Source: Xanthoparmelia taractica (lineage: Eukaryota > Ascomycota > Lecanoromycetes > Lecanorales > Parmeliaceae). From it: 64,000 nt of DNA. The stretch covers positions 1 through 64,000 of the forward strand of contig JANQBS010000047.1 in assembly GCA_033085395.1 (NCBI GenBank), read 5' to 3'. The translations under genes and the position numbers were made by a program. Of the stretch, positions 1 to 13,499 are shown piece by piece (within the stretch, counting starts at the first letter, position 1; every line of letters starts with the position of its first letter). The notes beneath the pieces were generated by a model, which was given only the letters and a program-made list of their open reading frames with translations, made no database searches and was not told where the DNA came from.

Positions 1-71
1 TTTTTTAAAAAAAGTTGAAAAAAAGTTGAAAACGACTATGTTCAACAGATACCACACCTTTCCGACCCGTA
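1..71 (-). mobile_element. Partial 275-bp MITE copy cut by the window edge
   Basis: The last 71 bases of the MITE family seen complete at 7231, 21683, 23403 and 25495. The terminal inverted repeat ends in ACCTTTCCGACCCGTA. The flanking 8 bases (attaagct, 72-79) would be one copy of the target duplication; the other lies outside the window. Confidence 0.85.
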
Positions 72-3000
72 ATTAAGCTTAATAAATATTATCTTAAATC
101 CTTTCTTCTCCCCCCCCTTTATATAACTTTACCTTCACACCTATATCGCAATATATTTCGAGCGATATCGAAAGTAGATATTTATCTTCTTAACCCTAAA
201 TAGATAATACTATAATATATATCGTATAGAGAGAACTTTACTAATATAGTTTAAGAATAGCAGTCGACCTTACGATAAGCTTTATATTCTATACGTTCAC
301 CGAAAAGATAAGTAAGTTTAGCAATACTAGGCAAACGAAAGAAATGCGATATAATTATATTATCGTCTTAATCTTATAGAGATAATAGTAATACGAGGCG
401 ACGATATTAATTATCGATAAGAATCTCCGTATTATATATACAATAGTACTAACGATATCACAACTTAATCGAATTCGCGACGTTATATATCCTCACTTTT
501 CTCGCCGAGATTAAGTTATCTAAAAATAAAGTCTCGTCGAAAGTATATCGCTAATAATAATTAATTAAATCGTATTTTATCTTTCACGAATAGCGGCGAC
601 GATAAGGCGCGAAGTTATATTATAAATATTCTTTAAGATAATAAGAAGCCTAGAAGTTAAGCGAAACGTTAATAGTCGAAGCAATACGAGCGTATTTTCA
701 ACTCGATAATATTGATTTATATAATTAAAATTATAATAGAATAGATAGAAGACGATCTATTTCTATATTTAGAGTATAATTAAGATACTTTAAGTGAATT
801 TATAGCGCGTATATAATTATTAGAAAAGAGAAGACTTTACGAGTTATTAGAATCTAACGTTATAAGCGATTAAATAAATTTGAATAATACGCCGACCTTA
901 ATAAAGGCGCGACGAATATGTGTTTTTATTTAGTAAATGCAAGTAAAAGCTAAAGATATATTATAGTTTTTCGATCTTTTTAGCGACTTTAGATCTTAAG
1001 TTATAAATAAGACGCGACTCGTTATATAGAGTACGATAAACTTATCGCACTATAATATCGAACAAAAACGCGATCTTTCTAAGCGATTACGAGATAATCT
1101 TATTTTTATTTTAATAGATTATAATAAATCTAAAAAACGTATAAGTCGACTCTATAGAAGTATTATCTAACTTCTTTTTAGAGATATAATCGATTCTTAG
1201 TATTAATAATTATTCTCGCATTATATCGAGTTTTCTTTTATAATTAAACGACAGCGTATAAATTAAGATAGCAAAGCGCTTATCTCTTTTAGTTCTTTTT
1301 ATCTAAAGTTATAATTTTAATAATTATAGCGTTATATTACGCGATTTCCGAGTATAATCTAAATATTAGAAAAGTTCGACGATAAATTAAATAGAAGATT
1401 AAAGATATATTTAACGCTTTATAAGAAAGGCGTTATTAATTAGAATATAATAATCTTTAAATAAGTTAAGAATACTTAAGATAATTAAAAGAAGAAGAGA
1501 AAAACGAAGATTATCGCTATAATTCGCTATCGAATTTTTTAACACGTAATAGACTCTATTACTTCTCTAATAATTTATAAGATTAAAGATCGCTTCGCGA
1601 ATTTATTTAAAAATCTTAAAGTTATATTAAATTACGAAGTCGTCGCGCGCGAGCTTAAAGAGAGGGCTTCTATATATTTTAATTAATTTAATTATTTTTA
1701 TCGAAGAGTAATAAATAATATCGAAGAGAATAAGAATAAGAAGATAGATTATCTTATAATTTGACTATCTATAAAAAGACTTAACGACTAATATTACTCT
1801 TAATATATAAAGAAGTTTAAAAATATTAGAGTCGCTATAGCACGCGAGTAGAAGAAATAGTTAGACGAAGATAAAAATAAGAATAACGAAGATATATATA
1901 TTTTAATATTTAAATATAACGACGGTCGATTCTTAAAGTAAATCGTCGCTAATAATAGATAAATACTTAATAAGTTATAACGTAGAGATAATTTAAAAGA
2001 TAAAGAGGATCTTTAATAGAGAGAGAATATTATAAGCGATAAAAGATATAAAATTTTTTAAAGCGAGTTAGATAATAGAGTAATAGAGCTTAAAATAGAT
2101 ATAATAGATCGCGAATTAAGCGAGTAATATTAGAATTAGTCTAGATATAAATAGATTAAAATAATAATCGACTTTAAGAGATATTAATATTTTCTTTAAC
2201 TGCATTAATAATAAAAGTAAGTATAATATTAATTACTAAGATAGACTTGATGTAATCTCGATCTTAAATAATATAGATAGTTAAAGTATATACGAAAAGA
2301 GCGATAATATATTAAAAATATAAGTATAATGCGATAGATAAAGACGCGATAATTACGAAAGTAATAGATTTAGAATAAAGATCGCGATTAATTGAATTTT
2401 CGACGACTATAAATTAAATAATAAAACTCGCTAATGTCGCTAATGATTAAAAGAGTTACTAATGATGCTAACGAGAAATGAATATTGCTGATCGGGCTTA
2501 TCGAGCTTTTGATAATAGATATGAACTAACGAACACCATTAACGACGCTAGAGAGAAAAGTCTGCTAAAACCCAAATTTACTTTTTGCCGATGAAATTTC
2601 TTAAATTTTAGAGTAAGTATTACTGTGGTTGGCTCTAGAAAGATAATAACGTTCTCGACTTATAGAGCGTATCTAATAGTGTCTGCCAAGGTGATTGCGA
2701 GAGCTTTTTCGACTCTCTTAAGATATATAGCACGAATCTTCAAGAAAAGATAAGATATATATAGCTAAAGAAGTAATAGATAGCGAGTAGCTATTAAGTA
2801 TAGGATTAATATTAAGCAAGTAATCTATAATATTCGCTATAATAGAACGAAATTAGAGCGTTGCTATTATTTTATTGAATACTTGAAAGATTAAATAAAA
2901 GATAATTAATTTCTTCTAACGAAACTACTACTTAACTATTACTTGCTCTATTCTTGGCACTTGGCAGGTAGTTATTATTGGCAGGTACACCCGACCGATA

Positions 3001-6000
3001 CTAGCATGGTGCTAGTACTAGGTAGGTACTATCCGTAACATATATATTATAGTAATACTATATCTACTCATCTCACCGCTATATTCAAACGATTCAACGA
3101 GTATTATCGATCGAGATATATATCTCTCTATTCGATAACGTTTATGTGATTATTAAAGAAAGATAATAATGCATATATAATAGTGTTATTATTGATTTAC
3201 TACTCGATATTTATTTACTAATTAATATTCTAATTAATATTCTATTTAGTTGACGAAAAGATCTTATTATTACTATTAAAGGAACCTTATTGCTCTAGCT
3301 TCTCGTTAATTTCAATACGTTATTATTAACGAATTTACTTAATCGATAAAGTTTTTCTATATATTTTAATATATATATAATAGTAAGCGAGATCGCTCGC
3401 TTTTTCTTTTATTTCGATAAATGCTATCACGAAACGTACTTATCAAGTCAAAGAATCAACTAAGGCAAGTGCTCGACAAAGGCAAGTGCTTGGCCGACTG
3501 AACTTAGATAGAATTTTCCAACTTAGAATAATTAAGAATTAGACACACTCAACTAACTATTTCAATACACTCCTTTTGCTATTACAGACTCGTTCGATAT
3601 ATTAATAAGATTAATTATAATTCGAAAGATTATAAATTATCTACTTAATAACACTCGCTTTATATTTTAAGAATTTTAATTAAACGAGTTATAAGTATTT
3701 TAATATTCTCGAATAATAGATAAAAGAGATTATTAAATATTTAATTCGATAATATTCTAGATAAAGAAATATCGAAGTTATTAATTAAGTATCGATATTA
3801 ATATTTTAAATAATTATTAAGATAAATTAATTCTTCTCGACGAGTCCAAATATCTCTTATCGTAAATAATAAATAAATTAAGCTTTAAATAATTAGTGCT
3901 ACGATTTAAAAGAGTTTCTTATTAAATACGTGCACTCGTACTATTACTCTCTACTAATTATATATTAATTTTATTATTAATCTTAACTTCTTCGAATATT
4001 TCTTTCACTATAAATTTATTATAAATTTAATTTATTATTATATTATTTAACTTCTTAAAATATTCTTTATCTCTTAATTTATTATTTATAATATTTAATA
4101 CTTTAGCGAAAAAGATTATTTATTATAATCTCGTAGACTTACTAAAGTAGATTAATATAATTAATATTAGTTTTATAGAGACTTAGCGAGTGAAATTTCG
4201 TTAAATATTTAGTACTCTTATCGTTAATTCTATTAAATTAATCGAGGCAATAAGCTTATAAGATTCTTAAGATTTATTTAATAAGAATAATAACGCTATA
4301 TCGCAATAGCGATTTAAAGAAGTTAACTTCTTTAATTTATATCTAATTTTATTAATAGATATTAATCTTATATTCAGAGAAGATAAGAATATATATTATT
4401 ATAAAATAAGTAAAGAATATAATTCTAACGAAAGAAGAGAAGTTGATAGGTATTAACTTAAATATTTATCTTCGTAATATTATTCTTACTTAATATGCGA
4501 AAGAGCTTAATAAGCTTAAGAGATTAACGCTATAATAAATAAATAAATAGTAAGTCTTAATATAATAGAAACGCTTTAAATTAAATTCAATTATTTCTCT
4601 TATCTCGCTAATTAATAAACGCTTTAATATCTTTAATATTTAATTTAATAGAGAATTATCTAATTATATAAAAACTATTAGTTTTAACTTCGTCTTTTAA
4701 TAATTAATATAAAATTAATATAATCTTAATTTATTATTAAAGCGAGATATTAATTAATCTATAAAGTAGATTATACTAAATAGATTCTTAAAAGAGATTA
4801 AAGAAAAGAAGAAGATTTAATAAGAGATCTATCGTAATTAGCGATAGTAATATCGATTACATAATAATAAATCTAATAATAACTATAACTAATATTAATC
4901 TTATTTTTAATAATAATAATAATAAAAATAAGTATTAAATTCTAATTATTAATTATATTATAATAATAATTAATATTAATAATCTTACTATACTTAACTA
5001 TATTAATTCTTATTTTATATCTTTTAAAGTTCTTATTCGTCGCGAGATACTTATTTTATTCGTTAGTCTTAAAACAAATTATCGTTTTCGTTATTTTAAT
5101 AATCTCGTTTATAAATAGCGATAGAGCTCGTAAACGCGTTAGATTCGCTCTAGATATAGTAATAATCTTAATTCTATCGATAATTATGTTATTTTATCTA
5201 TAATAATTAGAATAATTAATTATTTTAACTTTATTAAGATAAGTATTTAATATATTCTTAATTATTTATTTCGAAGACGAGAATAAGAAGAATAAGATAA
5301 GCGCTTTCGAGATCGATAATTAAGCTTTAAATAATCTTCTCGAAGATAAGAAGAAATCGCTCTATTAATTAAATAGCTATAAATAATTAAACGAGAAATC
5401 TTAAGAAGAGGATATTAACGCTTACTTTATTATATAAAAGAAGTTTATTTATCGTCGTTGCGAAGCCGTTTATGACTTTAATAATAAGCTTTATCGATAT
5501 ATATATACTTATTATAATAAATAGAAAAAGTCGATAGCGTTTTAAATAGTGTCGCGTAGTCTTAATAATTTATAAAAGCGTTCGATTATAGTTACGTAAT
5601 TATTCGCTATTATTAAGAAAAAATATAAATTTTATTCTTAAAAGTATATTATTATACGTACGATTATTAAGAAGAAGTTAGACTTTATTAACGTAGAGGT
5701 CGATATTTATTATATTATATTTATTTTAAATAAAGTATAATGTCTCTTTAAATATCTAATTATAAAGATTCTTTATATTTAGAAATTTATTATTATACGT
5801 GAGATTAAAAGCGCTAAATATATTAGCTTCGAGTATATAAAGATTAATATCTTTTTAAAAGAAGAAGCGATAGAGACGTCTATTATAATTAAGATTAATC
5901 AAAATATTTATTTAATTAAAAAGTTAAGTATTAAAATATTAATTAATATAAATATTCTTAATTTAAAAATAATAATAATAAACTTATTAACGAAGCGTCT

Positions 6001-6300
6001 TCGATTAAATAAGAATATATTATATTTCTTAATAGTTAAGTTCTTAGAAAAGCGATAGAAATAAATAATATAAGCTATTAAGTAAATTACTATAAAGTTA
6101 TTTAAGATTATAAATATATTTATTAAATTTAAAAGAGTCTTATCTAAGAATCACGATTAATCATTTAAATTATAAATCTTATTAATAAATCTCGATATTA
6201 AAAGCGAAATAATTATTTATTTAATTAACGTCGAGATATTTATAATATAAGTTTAAAATACGTTATTATTTATGTTACTATATTTTAATAAATAAAGTTA
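72..6300. other. RIP-degraded sequence, mostly unresolved
   Basis: No intact gene. Around 1,550-2,000 the plus strand reads as protein-like sequence if TAG/TAA are taken as mutated Gln/Trp codons (Glu/Lys-rich, about 130 residues), so an old gene or element is likely there, but I do not recognise the product. The last 2 kb before 6,300 probably holds the gag and protease part of the Ty3/gypsy relic that follows; I could not identify a zinc knuckle or protease motif. Patches at about 2,480-2,710 and 3,420-3,600 are less A+T-rich and may be LTR or spacer DNA. Confidence 0.5.
2880..3030 (+). repeat. Dispersed repeat, copy A (LTR-like)
   Basis: Resembles 11,290-11,450: both contain the core atttcttctaacgaaa followed by ctact-rich sequence and then degenerate taggta/ggcaggta units and a tactagcat motif. 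The spacing to the neighbouring Ty3/gypsy genes would allow an LTR or an element terminus, but I could not define ends or target duplications. Confidence 0.45.
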
Positions 6301-9300
6301 AAAAAGATTCTTAAATGTAAAGAGAAAGAATATTTTCTTATTACTTTACCGAAAATAATATTAATCGTGCGATCGTCTTAAAAAAGAATTATTATTATTA
6401 TTATTCTCGCTATAGTAGAAGCAATAAAAATGTTCGTACTCTTATTAATTAAGCACGCTATAATTAATAACGTTATTATCTATTAATTGAATTAAGTATT
6501 TTATTAGATAAGAGCTATCTAAAAGATAATCGAATCTTATTTATTAATATTTCGCGATTTTTAATAAGGTAATAAATATATTAAAGAAGAAATAGATATT
6601 AATTAAGACACTATCTAACGTTAAATTAAAGTTTACGAAGATTTACTTAATAGAATAAAAAGATAGATAGCTTATAAATAAGAAGTTGAATAGACTATAT
6701 AAAAAAGAAAAGATAAGTTAAACGAGTAAGTCGACGTTATATAGATATTTAATATTTATAATATAAAGAATTATTTACTTTTTAGATAAGGTGTTTACTC
6801 GTAAGAAATAAATAATTATTAATATTCGAGAATGAAATAAAATTACGAAATCTAACTCTTACTTAATATCGCTATAAGCGAATATTACTATATTAATATT
6901 ATAAACGAAGCGAGCTTTTTTATTAATAATTAATACGCTATAAGAATTATTATAAGCTTATTATAATTATTTACCGCGAAAGCGAGTAATAAAATATAGT
7001 TATTATAAATTTTAAGAATAATATAACATATATATTATAATAGATTAATAACCTTTTTAGGGATTTCCGTAGCTTCGTTAAAGCTTATATTAATAATATT
7101 ATATTTTTTAATAACACTTTAAAAGAATATCTAGATTATTTATAATAAGTCTTCGCTCTCTTCGAGAAATATAATATCGCTATTAATTTATTTTAGATAT
7201 TTTTAAGATATTTATCGATAGCACTATTAATACGGGTCGGAAAGGTGTGGTATCTGTTGAACATAGTCGTTTTCAACTTTTTTTCAACTTTTTTTAAAAA
7301 ATTATATCTTTTTAATCTATTTATAGAATTTTATAATTACATAAGCGTTCGCTTAAGCTTTTTACGTATTATAGAATATAGTAAAATATTACGTAATATA
7401 TTTATTAAAAACCTAATGGGAGTATGGGATATCCCATACCTTTCGGTATAATATTCGAAAAACTAGTCCCATACCATCAAATATATCACACCTTTCCGAC
7501 CCGTAACTATTAAAATAAAATATAGATAATCTAAGATTAAGTATAGTAGAAGACAAACTTATCGCTATTATTAAGCTTAGCTTTTTTATTATCTAAAAAG
7601 ATTTAAAGATATATCTAAAAATAATTAATTAATTTTGAAATTATATTTTTTATTATATATAAATAATATAATCGCTTTAGTTAAGAAAAATTCTAATATT
7701 ATATAACGCTCTTATTAAGAATAACGCTCGAAAGATATTTAATAAAGAGAGTCGTCTCGATATTTCTATTAAGAAAGAGAATTATACTTTTAAAAGATTA
7801 TAGAAATTTTTTAAAGAGCTAATATTTCTTATTTATTATAATCTTAATTAATAATTATATATAAATATTAACGCGTTTAAATAAGGCTTCGACGTAGTTA
7901 TCTATTATATTAAAGACGATAAGACGATCTTTAATAGAGAGAATATCGAGTCTATTATATTTCTTAATAAGATATTAACTCTCGTTAAGTCTCGCTATTA
8001 ATCTATAGAATTAAAAATAATATAATTAATACAATTAATACGAAGAATTAAATATCTTATTATAACTTAGTATATCGACGCGACGTTAAATAAATCTTAA
8101 GTAATAATATATTCGAATTACTCGACGATAATCTTTATAATTAAATAAATTAAGATAATCTTTATTAATATTAATAAATTTTACTTATAATTAATAAGAG
8201 CTTTTATATATTTATATTAATTTAATATTAATGTATAATATAAATTTAAAAAGCTTTATATTATTTTTAACGTTTTTTCTTAATTAAAGACAAAGAATAT
8301 AGGAATACTATAGATAAATAATATATTAAATAATTTAATATTCGACGACTTTAAGATAATATATTATATGATCTTAATTAAAATATCGAACGACTTTAAG
8401 TCTGGACCAAAGCGAAGCTATATTAATATTAAGCGTTAAGCTAGAATTCTTAAGATCTTCAAGTTCGCTTAATTTATAATCGATATTTAAGATATAAAAT
8501 AATAATTAGAGAAATTACGATTTAAGCTCTATAACGAAATTATTTATTTTATAAATAAAATTAATAATAAAAAATAATTATATATTTTTAAGATTTTATA
8601 TAAAAACGGCTTCGAGCTAGCATATAAATATAATAATTATAATAAATTTTATCGTACGTATAATTATATCGCGAGCTTTTTATATCTATAAAAGCTATCT
8701 CGACGACTATAGAAATATATTTATTATTATTTGAAATGTTAAGTTAGTTAAATAGAGAGATATTCGTTATACAAATCGCTATATTTAATTATTTCTTTAT
8801 CGATATTTTTTTATATAATAGAAATAAATTTTATCGTCGCTTTATCGTCTATACGAAAAAATAATTACGATATAATTCTTATTATTACGTGTAAGTTTAA
8901 TAAAAAGCTATTAATTATTTTCGAGAAGATTATATAAAGTATTATAAAGTAAGTTAATATCTTTTTTACTTCTATAATAAGATACGATTAAGAAGTACTT
9001 TAAGCGATTATCTTCGATCGAGATAATAAATTTATATTAAACTTTTAAAAGATATTATTTATTAAATTAAATATTAAAATATTAATTTTATAATATATTA
9101 TTCTTAAATAAATGAATAATCAAAACGAATTAATTAAACGATAAAGATCGCTCTACGTTATTACTTAATTATAAATTTAAATAAGAACTTTATCGCTATT
9201 CTATTCTATATATAGATTATTTTAAATAGTTTATATATTACTATAACGTTAAACGAAATCGTATATAAATCTCGTATAAACAACGTCTTAGAATTATTAA

Positions 9301-9873
9301 TTAATCTTTCTTTAGAAGACTTCTCTTAGCTTCGAGTATAAGATAAGAAGAGATTAAAAAGTTTATTATTTAGATTAACGTAATAATAAAATATTACTAC
9401 GATATACGCTATATTAATCTTACGCTAAGAAAGAAAATATATCTACGCTTATACGATAATTAATTCGTGTCTAGACTACTTAATGGAAAGCTATTTATTT
9501 AATATATTAAATCTTTTACTATTAAACGCCGAGTAAATTTTCTCACATATAAACTAAAATTATCGTCTATTATAAAGATATATTCGATTATATTCGTAAT
9601 ATAATTAAAGCTTTATCTTAATAAGAAAGATCTCTTTTATAGAACTTATAATTAGAACTTATTATTTATTCTAATAGAAGAATAGAAGAAAGCTAACGTA
9701 TATATTATTAATAAATTATTTAATAAGAAAATAGTTTAAAAAAATATTATTTAATAAAATAAAGCGACTAAGAAGAATAATATAATATATAATACTTTAT
9801 TAATAATCTTCAAGACGCCTTAAGAAATATCGAGGAATTCGAAAGAAATATTCTTAATATCGCGAGGCTTTGA
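6300..9873 (+). mobile_element. RIP-killed Ty3/gypsy chromovirus pol, split by a MITE
   Basis: Translated with TAG/TAA read as mutated Gln/Trp codons, the plus strand gives a fungal Ty3/gypsy polyprotein. The reverse transcriptase palm is at about 7,025-7,230, with the catalytic YIDD box now YINN at 7,086-7,097. After the MITE, the RT thumb and connection continue from 7,514. RNase H (LTLVKSRYQS, IIYSNYS) is at about 7,900-8,260. Integrase is at about 8,600-9,100, with a zinc-binding KCQV remnant near 8,730, INFI where TIDFI is usual, and IIFDRDNKF at about 9,004-9,033. A chromodomain-like tail (VYIINKLFNKKI ... YFINNLQDA ... EEFERN) ends at the stop 9,871-9,873. The 5' limit and the LTRs are not established. 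Family identity is firm; the element is certainly dead. Confidence 0.88.
7231..7505 (+). mobile_element. 275-bp MITE with 8-bp target duplication
   Basis: Terminal inverted repeats of about 23 bp begin TACGGGTCGGAAAGGTGTGG. The flanks are perfect 8-bp duplications ACTATTAA (7,223-7,230 and 7,506-7,513). Removing the element and one duplicate restores the interrupted Ty3/gypsy RT frame exactly (..SIALL + KQNIDNLRLS), which proves the boundaries. An 8-bp duplication points to the hAT superfamily or a similar one. The element keeps TpG and CpA steps although it lies in RIPped DNA. It holds a near-central palindrome ATGGGATATCCCAT. The short open frame it carries (7,245-7,451) is chance. Confidence 0.93.
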
Positions 9874-10887
9874 TGCACTTATTAGCGTAGTGCATCGATA
9901 AATGCTATATCGTCTATAATATCTTAGGTGAATCTCGCTATTTTTTTAATAGAACGAAGATAAAAAAGATCTTAAAGAGCTACGACGTAAGAATCGATCG
10001 GGTCTTAATTAGAGATTAATATATTTACGACTTTCGTAGTAAGAAGCTCTAACGTTATCGCTTCGCCGCTTCGTTCCAGCGTTTTAAGTATTTCACTTCT
10101 ATTCGCCGCTACTATCAGCCACTATTGTCAAGTCTCATTCCTAGAACGATTTTCGCGTAGGGGCCATGTAGTCAATTAGACGCAGCTAGGAGAATTTTAT
10201 TCAATTATTTCATTTTACTCTTATATATATTCTTCGACCTCGTGATTATTAATTTTTAATATATATCTATTAAACTTAAAAGAAATTTTTTAAATTATTG
10301 TTTTTTAATAAATAATAAAATATTTATATAGAATATTAGAACGAATATTAGCACCTTTCTCTTTTCGACATAGTCGTTTTTAGTCTTTATATTAACTTAT
10401 TCTTTTTATTTTAATTACTTATCTTTCATAAAAGAAAAAGAGAAAATTTTCTTCGCGCTAATCGCATTTAAGTTTTAAATTCGTTAACTTTAACTCTCGT
10501 ATAAGTTACTCTACGTTTAAAAAAGACTCTCTAATAAAAATTTCGATTTTTATACTAAATATTCGACTTTTATAGAAGGTAGAGAATTCACGAGAATACG
10601 CTCGAGGGAAAGTATTGAAATTCGGGTTACGTGGCTAGATCACGTGACACGCTAAGGCGTGCCTTATAATCTTGCTTTTCTAGCTAGTACTCCTTAGTCA
10701 ATACAACTACTATGTTTTCTACACCATATTTTGAAAGAATATCTCTTTCTCGAAACTATTGTTCTCGATAGATTCTATAATATTAGAATTATAATTATAT
10801 ATAATTTCGAAGAATAAATAATCTAAACTCGTATACGAGGCGTTTTAATACGCGTATTCTATTAGAGATAATAGATCTATTTAATTA

Positions 10888-10999
10888 TTTTATTTAACTA
10901 TATTAAATAAACGAAGATAGTATTCTAAGATCTAATTTTATCGTTTTATTTAACTATATTAAATAAACGAAGATAGTATTCTAAGATCTAATTTTATCG
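10888..10999. repeat. Tandem duplication, 2 x 56 bp
   Basis: Two identical adjacent 56-bp units start ttttatttaactatattaaa, at 10,888 and 10,944, and a third partial start follows at 11,000. They remain identical within heavily mutated DNA, so the duplication is recent relative to RIP. Confidence 0.9.
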
Positions 11000-11289
11000 T
11001 TTTATTTAATTATTTATTTACAAATAAAGATTATAATTAATCTACGCTTTATCTTTAAATAATAATATATTTTCAGTTAATAGATATTTATAAATATTAA
11101 GTCTCGATGAATGATAATCTTATTTAAAGTATTATATCTAAGAAAAATTTCTTCGAATAGTAGCTCTATTAATTTAATTACTATTATCTATTTCGTAATC
11201 GATAGATATCAAATTATTTTTATATATCTATCGATTATTACTAGAATCGTATCGTACACGCTCTTATTGCGTTTACTTATATTAAGTAT

Positions 11290-11450
11290 TTAAAAGTTAA
11301 GTGGAAAGATAATTGATTTCTTCTAACGAAAACTACTATTTAAATACTACTTGCTTCGACCGAGATAGGTATTAGTTACGATCGAGATAGGTATTAATTA
11401 GATACTAGCATTAGATAGATACTAATAGTTCGGAATAATCTATAGAATAA
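11290..11450 (+). repeat. Dispersed repeat, copy B (LTR-like)
   Basis: Partner of 2,880-3,030 (shared core atttcttctaacgaaa and downstream taggtatta units). It is followed by ordinary RIPped DNA. It could be the edge of a second copy of the same retroelement family; no clean ends were found. Confidence 0.45.
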
Positions 11451-11808
11451 TAAGAAAAAATCTAGCGCTCTCGCTATTAACGAGGCTTCTTTAGATCTAT
11501 ATTAAACTTACTTATATTTCTTTCTAATATAAACTAAATATCGTATTTAATCTTTTATCTTACTATTATCTTAATATCTTCTATTAATCGCGACGTATTT
11601 TATGAAACGCCGATTTAATAATTTATGTAATAGCGTATAATTTAAGAATTAATACGATTATCGAATAATAATTTAATTATTATTTAATATCTAGAGAATT
11701 TAAACTTAGATACGTCTAATAATAGCGTAATAGATACAAGTATTAATAATATAAATATTAACGCTAATCGTTTTTTAGATAAGAAAATAAATAAGTTAAG
11801 ATAAGAGA

Positions 11809-11810
<2 letters not shown>

Positions 11811-11840
<30 letters not shown>
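11811..11840. repeat. (TTA)n microsatellite
   Basis: About ten uninterrupted TTA units. Confidence 0.9.
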
Positions 11841-13499
11841 GAATTTAACGAGTCGAATAATTAGTAATTCGTATCGGGTTTCTTAATATCATTAAGCTTA
11901 ATATCTCTCTCTTTTTATAATATAATACGATTATCGCTTCGAAAGATCTTTTATTTTTAAAAGTTGTAATTATTATTAAAAAATTATTTTATTAAAGCTA
12001 AGAGATATAAGCGTAGCTTTATCGCGATATTATTATTCTTTTATAAGATATACTTAATATTCTTTAATAGTGTAGTAACGAATTAAAAAGCTTTAATATA
12101 TTTATTCTTATTCTTTTTAATTAGACTCTCGATCTATATTAGACTTATAAATTAAAAAACTAATTTAATTACACGCTATAGCTTTTTTATAAATTACTTC
12201 GTAACTTAATATATATCTTTAACGTATATTATAAGAAAAATAATTTTATTTTCTATTCTAAACAGATTCTTAATCGCTATTTTTAAATTATTTTAATTAT
12301 ATTTAGTTACTTTTTAATTTCTTAAGCTCGATCTATATAATAATTAATTACGCTCAAAGCGCTATTAATTGTAATAATTCTAATTTCGTAATAAAAAACT
12401 ATTATACTAAATTAAGTTCTTTTAGACTTAAAAAGATAAAGTTATTAATAATATTATCTTTAAGAAGATTAGAAGAATATTATATCTATTTTATAATTCT
12501 TAATTAAACATAGATTTACTTATACGCGAAAACGAACTTAGCTTATTCAAGAAGAAGATAAAGCTCTCTTTAAAAGAGATAGTGAATTTCTCTTTAAAGA
12601 TTCGCGCTCTGTTTCTAATATTAAAGTATATCTCGCTAGTATTATTAACTAATCGAGATTTAAATAAAGAGTATCTTATCTTAATCTTCGCGTGGAAATA
12701 ATAAAAATTAAATTAGCGCTTTAAGAGAGTAATAGTTTTATTTAATATCTATATAATTATTAAATTAAAGATCTTTACTTCTATTTTCTTAAATTCGAGT
12801 TTATCGCAAATAATCTATACTCTTTTATTATCGCGATAAAGTTATATTCTAAGATCTAATTTTCATATAATATATTTTTTATTCTTAACTCGTAATTTTT
12901 ATATTTATGTATTTAAATATTTATTATAATTAATAAAAATTTCTTCGCTACTTCTTTATTTTTATATATTAATAGACTTCGAAGACTATCTAATAGCGTA
13001 ATAGATTATTCTAATCGCTTTTTATCTTCTTTATTTAATCTTTATTAGTATAATTAATACGTAAGTTTTTTATAAAGAATATAATAGAGTATAATCTCGC
13101 TCTCTTCGCGTCGCTTATCTTTGAGCTTACGATCTTAGCTATTTATATCTTATTTAAATTTTTTCTTTTTAAGAAATATCGATATTCGAATAGAGAACAC
13201 TTAATAGTATATTTATTTTTAACGAATTTCTAATATAAATATTCAGCGACTTTAAAATTAGAATTTAAATATTCTATATTAAGAATAAAAAATAAGTGAA
13301 GATTCTATAAATATTAAAAAATAAGTTATTAATTCTCGAAATTTAATTTCATCTTAAAAATAAACTAATTTACTTAATCAATTCTATTAATAGATTTAGA
13401 TTATATATTATTAAGATCTTCGAGAAGAAAATATTTTATTAAGTTTATAACGTTAACGCTTATATTAAATTTAGTAGAACTTACGAAGTTATAACTAAT

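Noticed and set aside
7231..7505. TA dinucleotide target duplication (Tc1/mariner type) for the 275-bp MITE
   Set aside because: TA lies at both ends, but it belongs to the inverted repeat (TACGGG..CCCGTA). Real duplications are 8 bp at three copies, and removal of 8 bp restores the host frame.
2880..11450. Repeats at 2,880 and 11,290 as the LTR pair of the first Ty3/gypsy relic
   Set aside because: Homology covers only part of each region, no TG..CA ends or target duplication could be fixed, and the 3' copy is too far beyond the pol stop to be certain.
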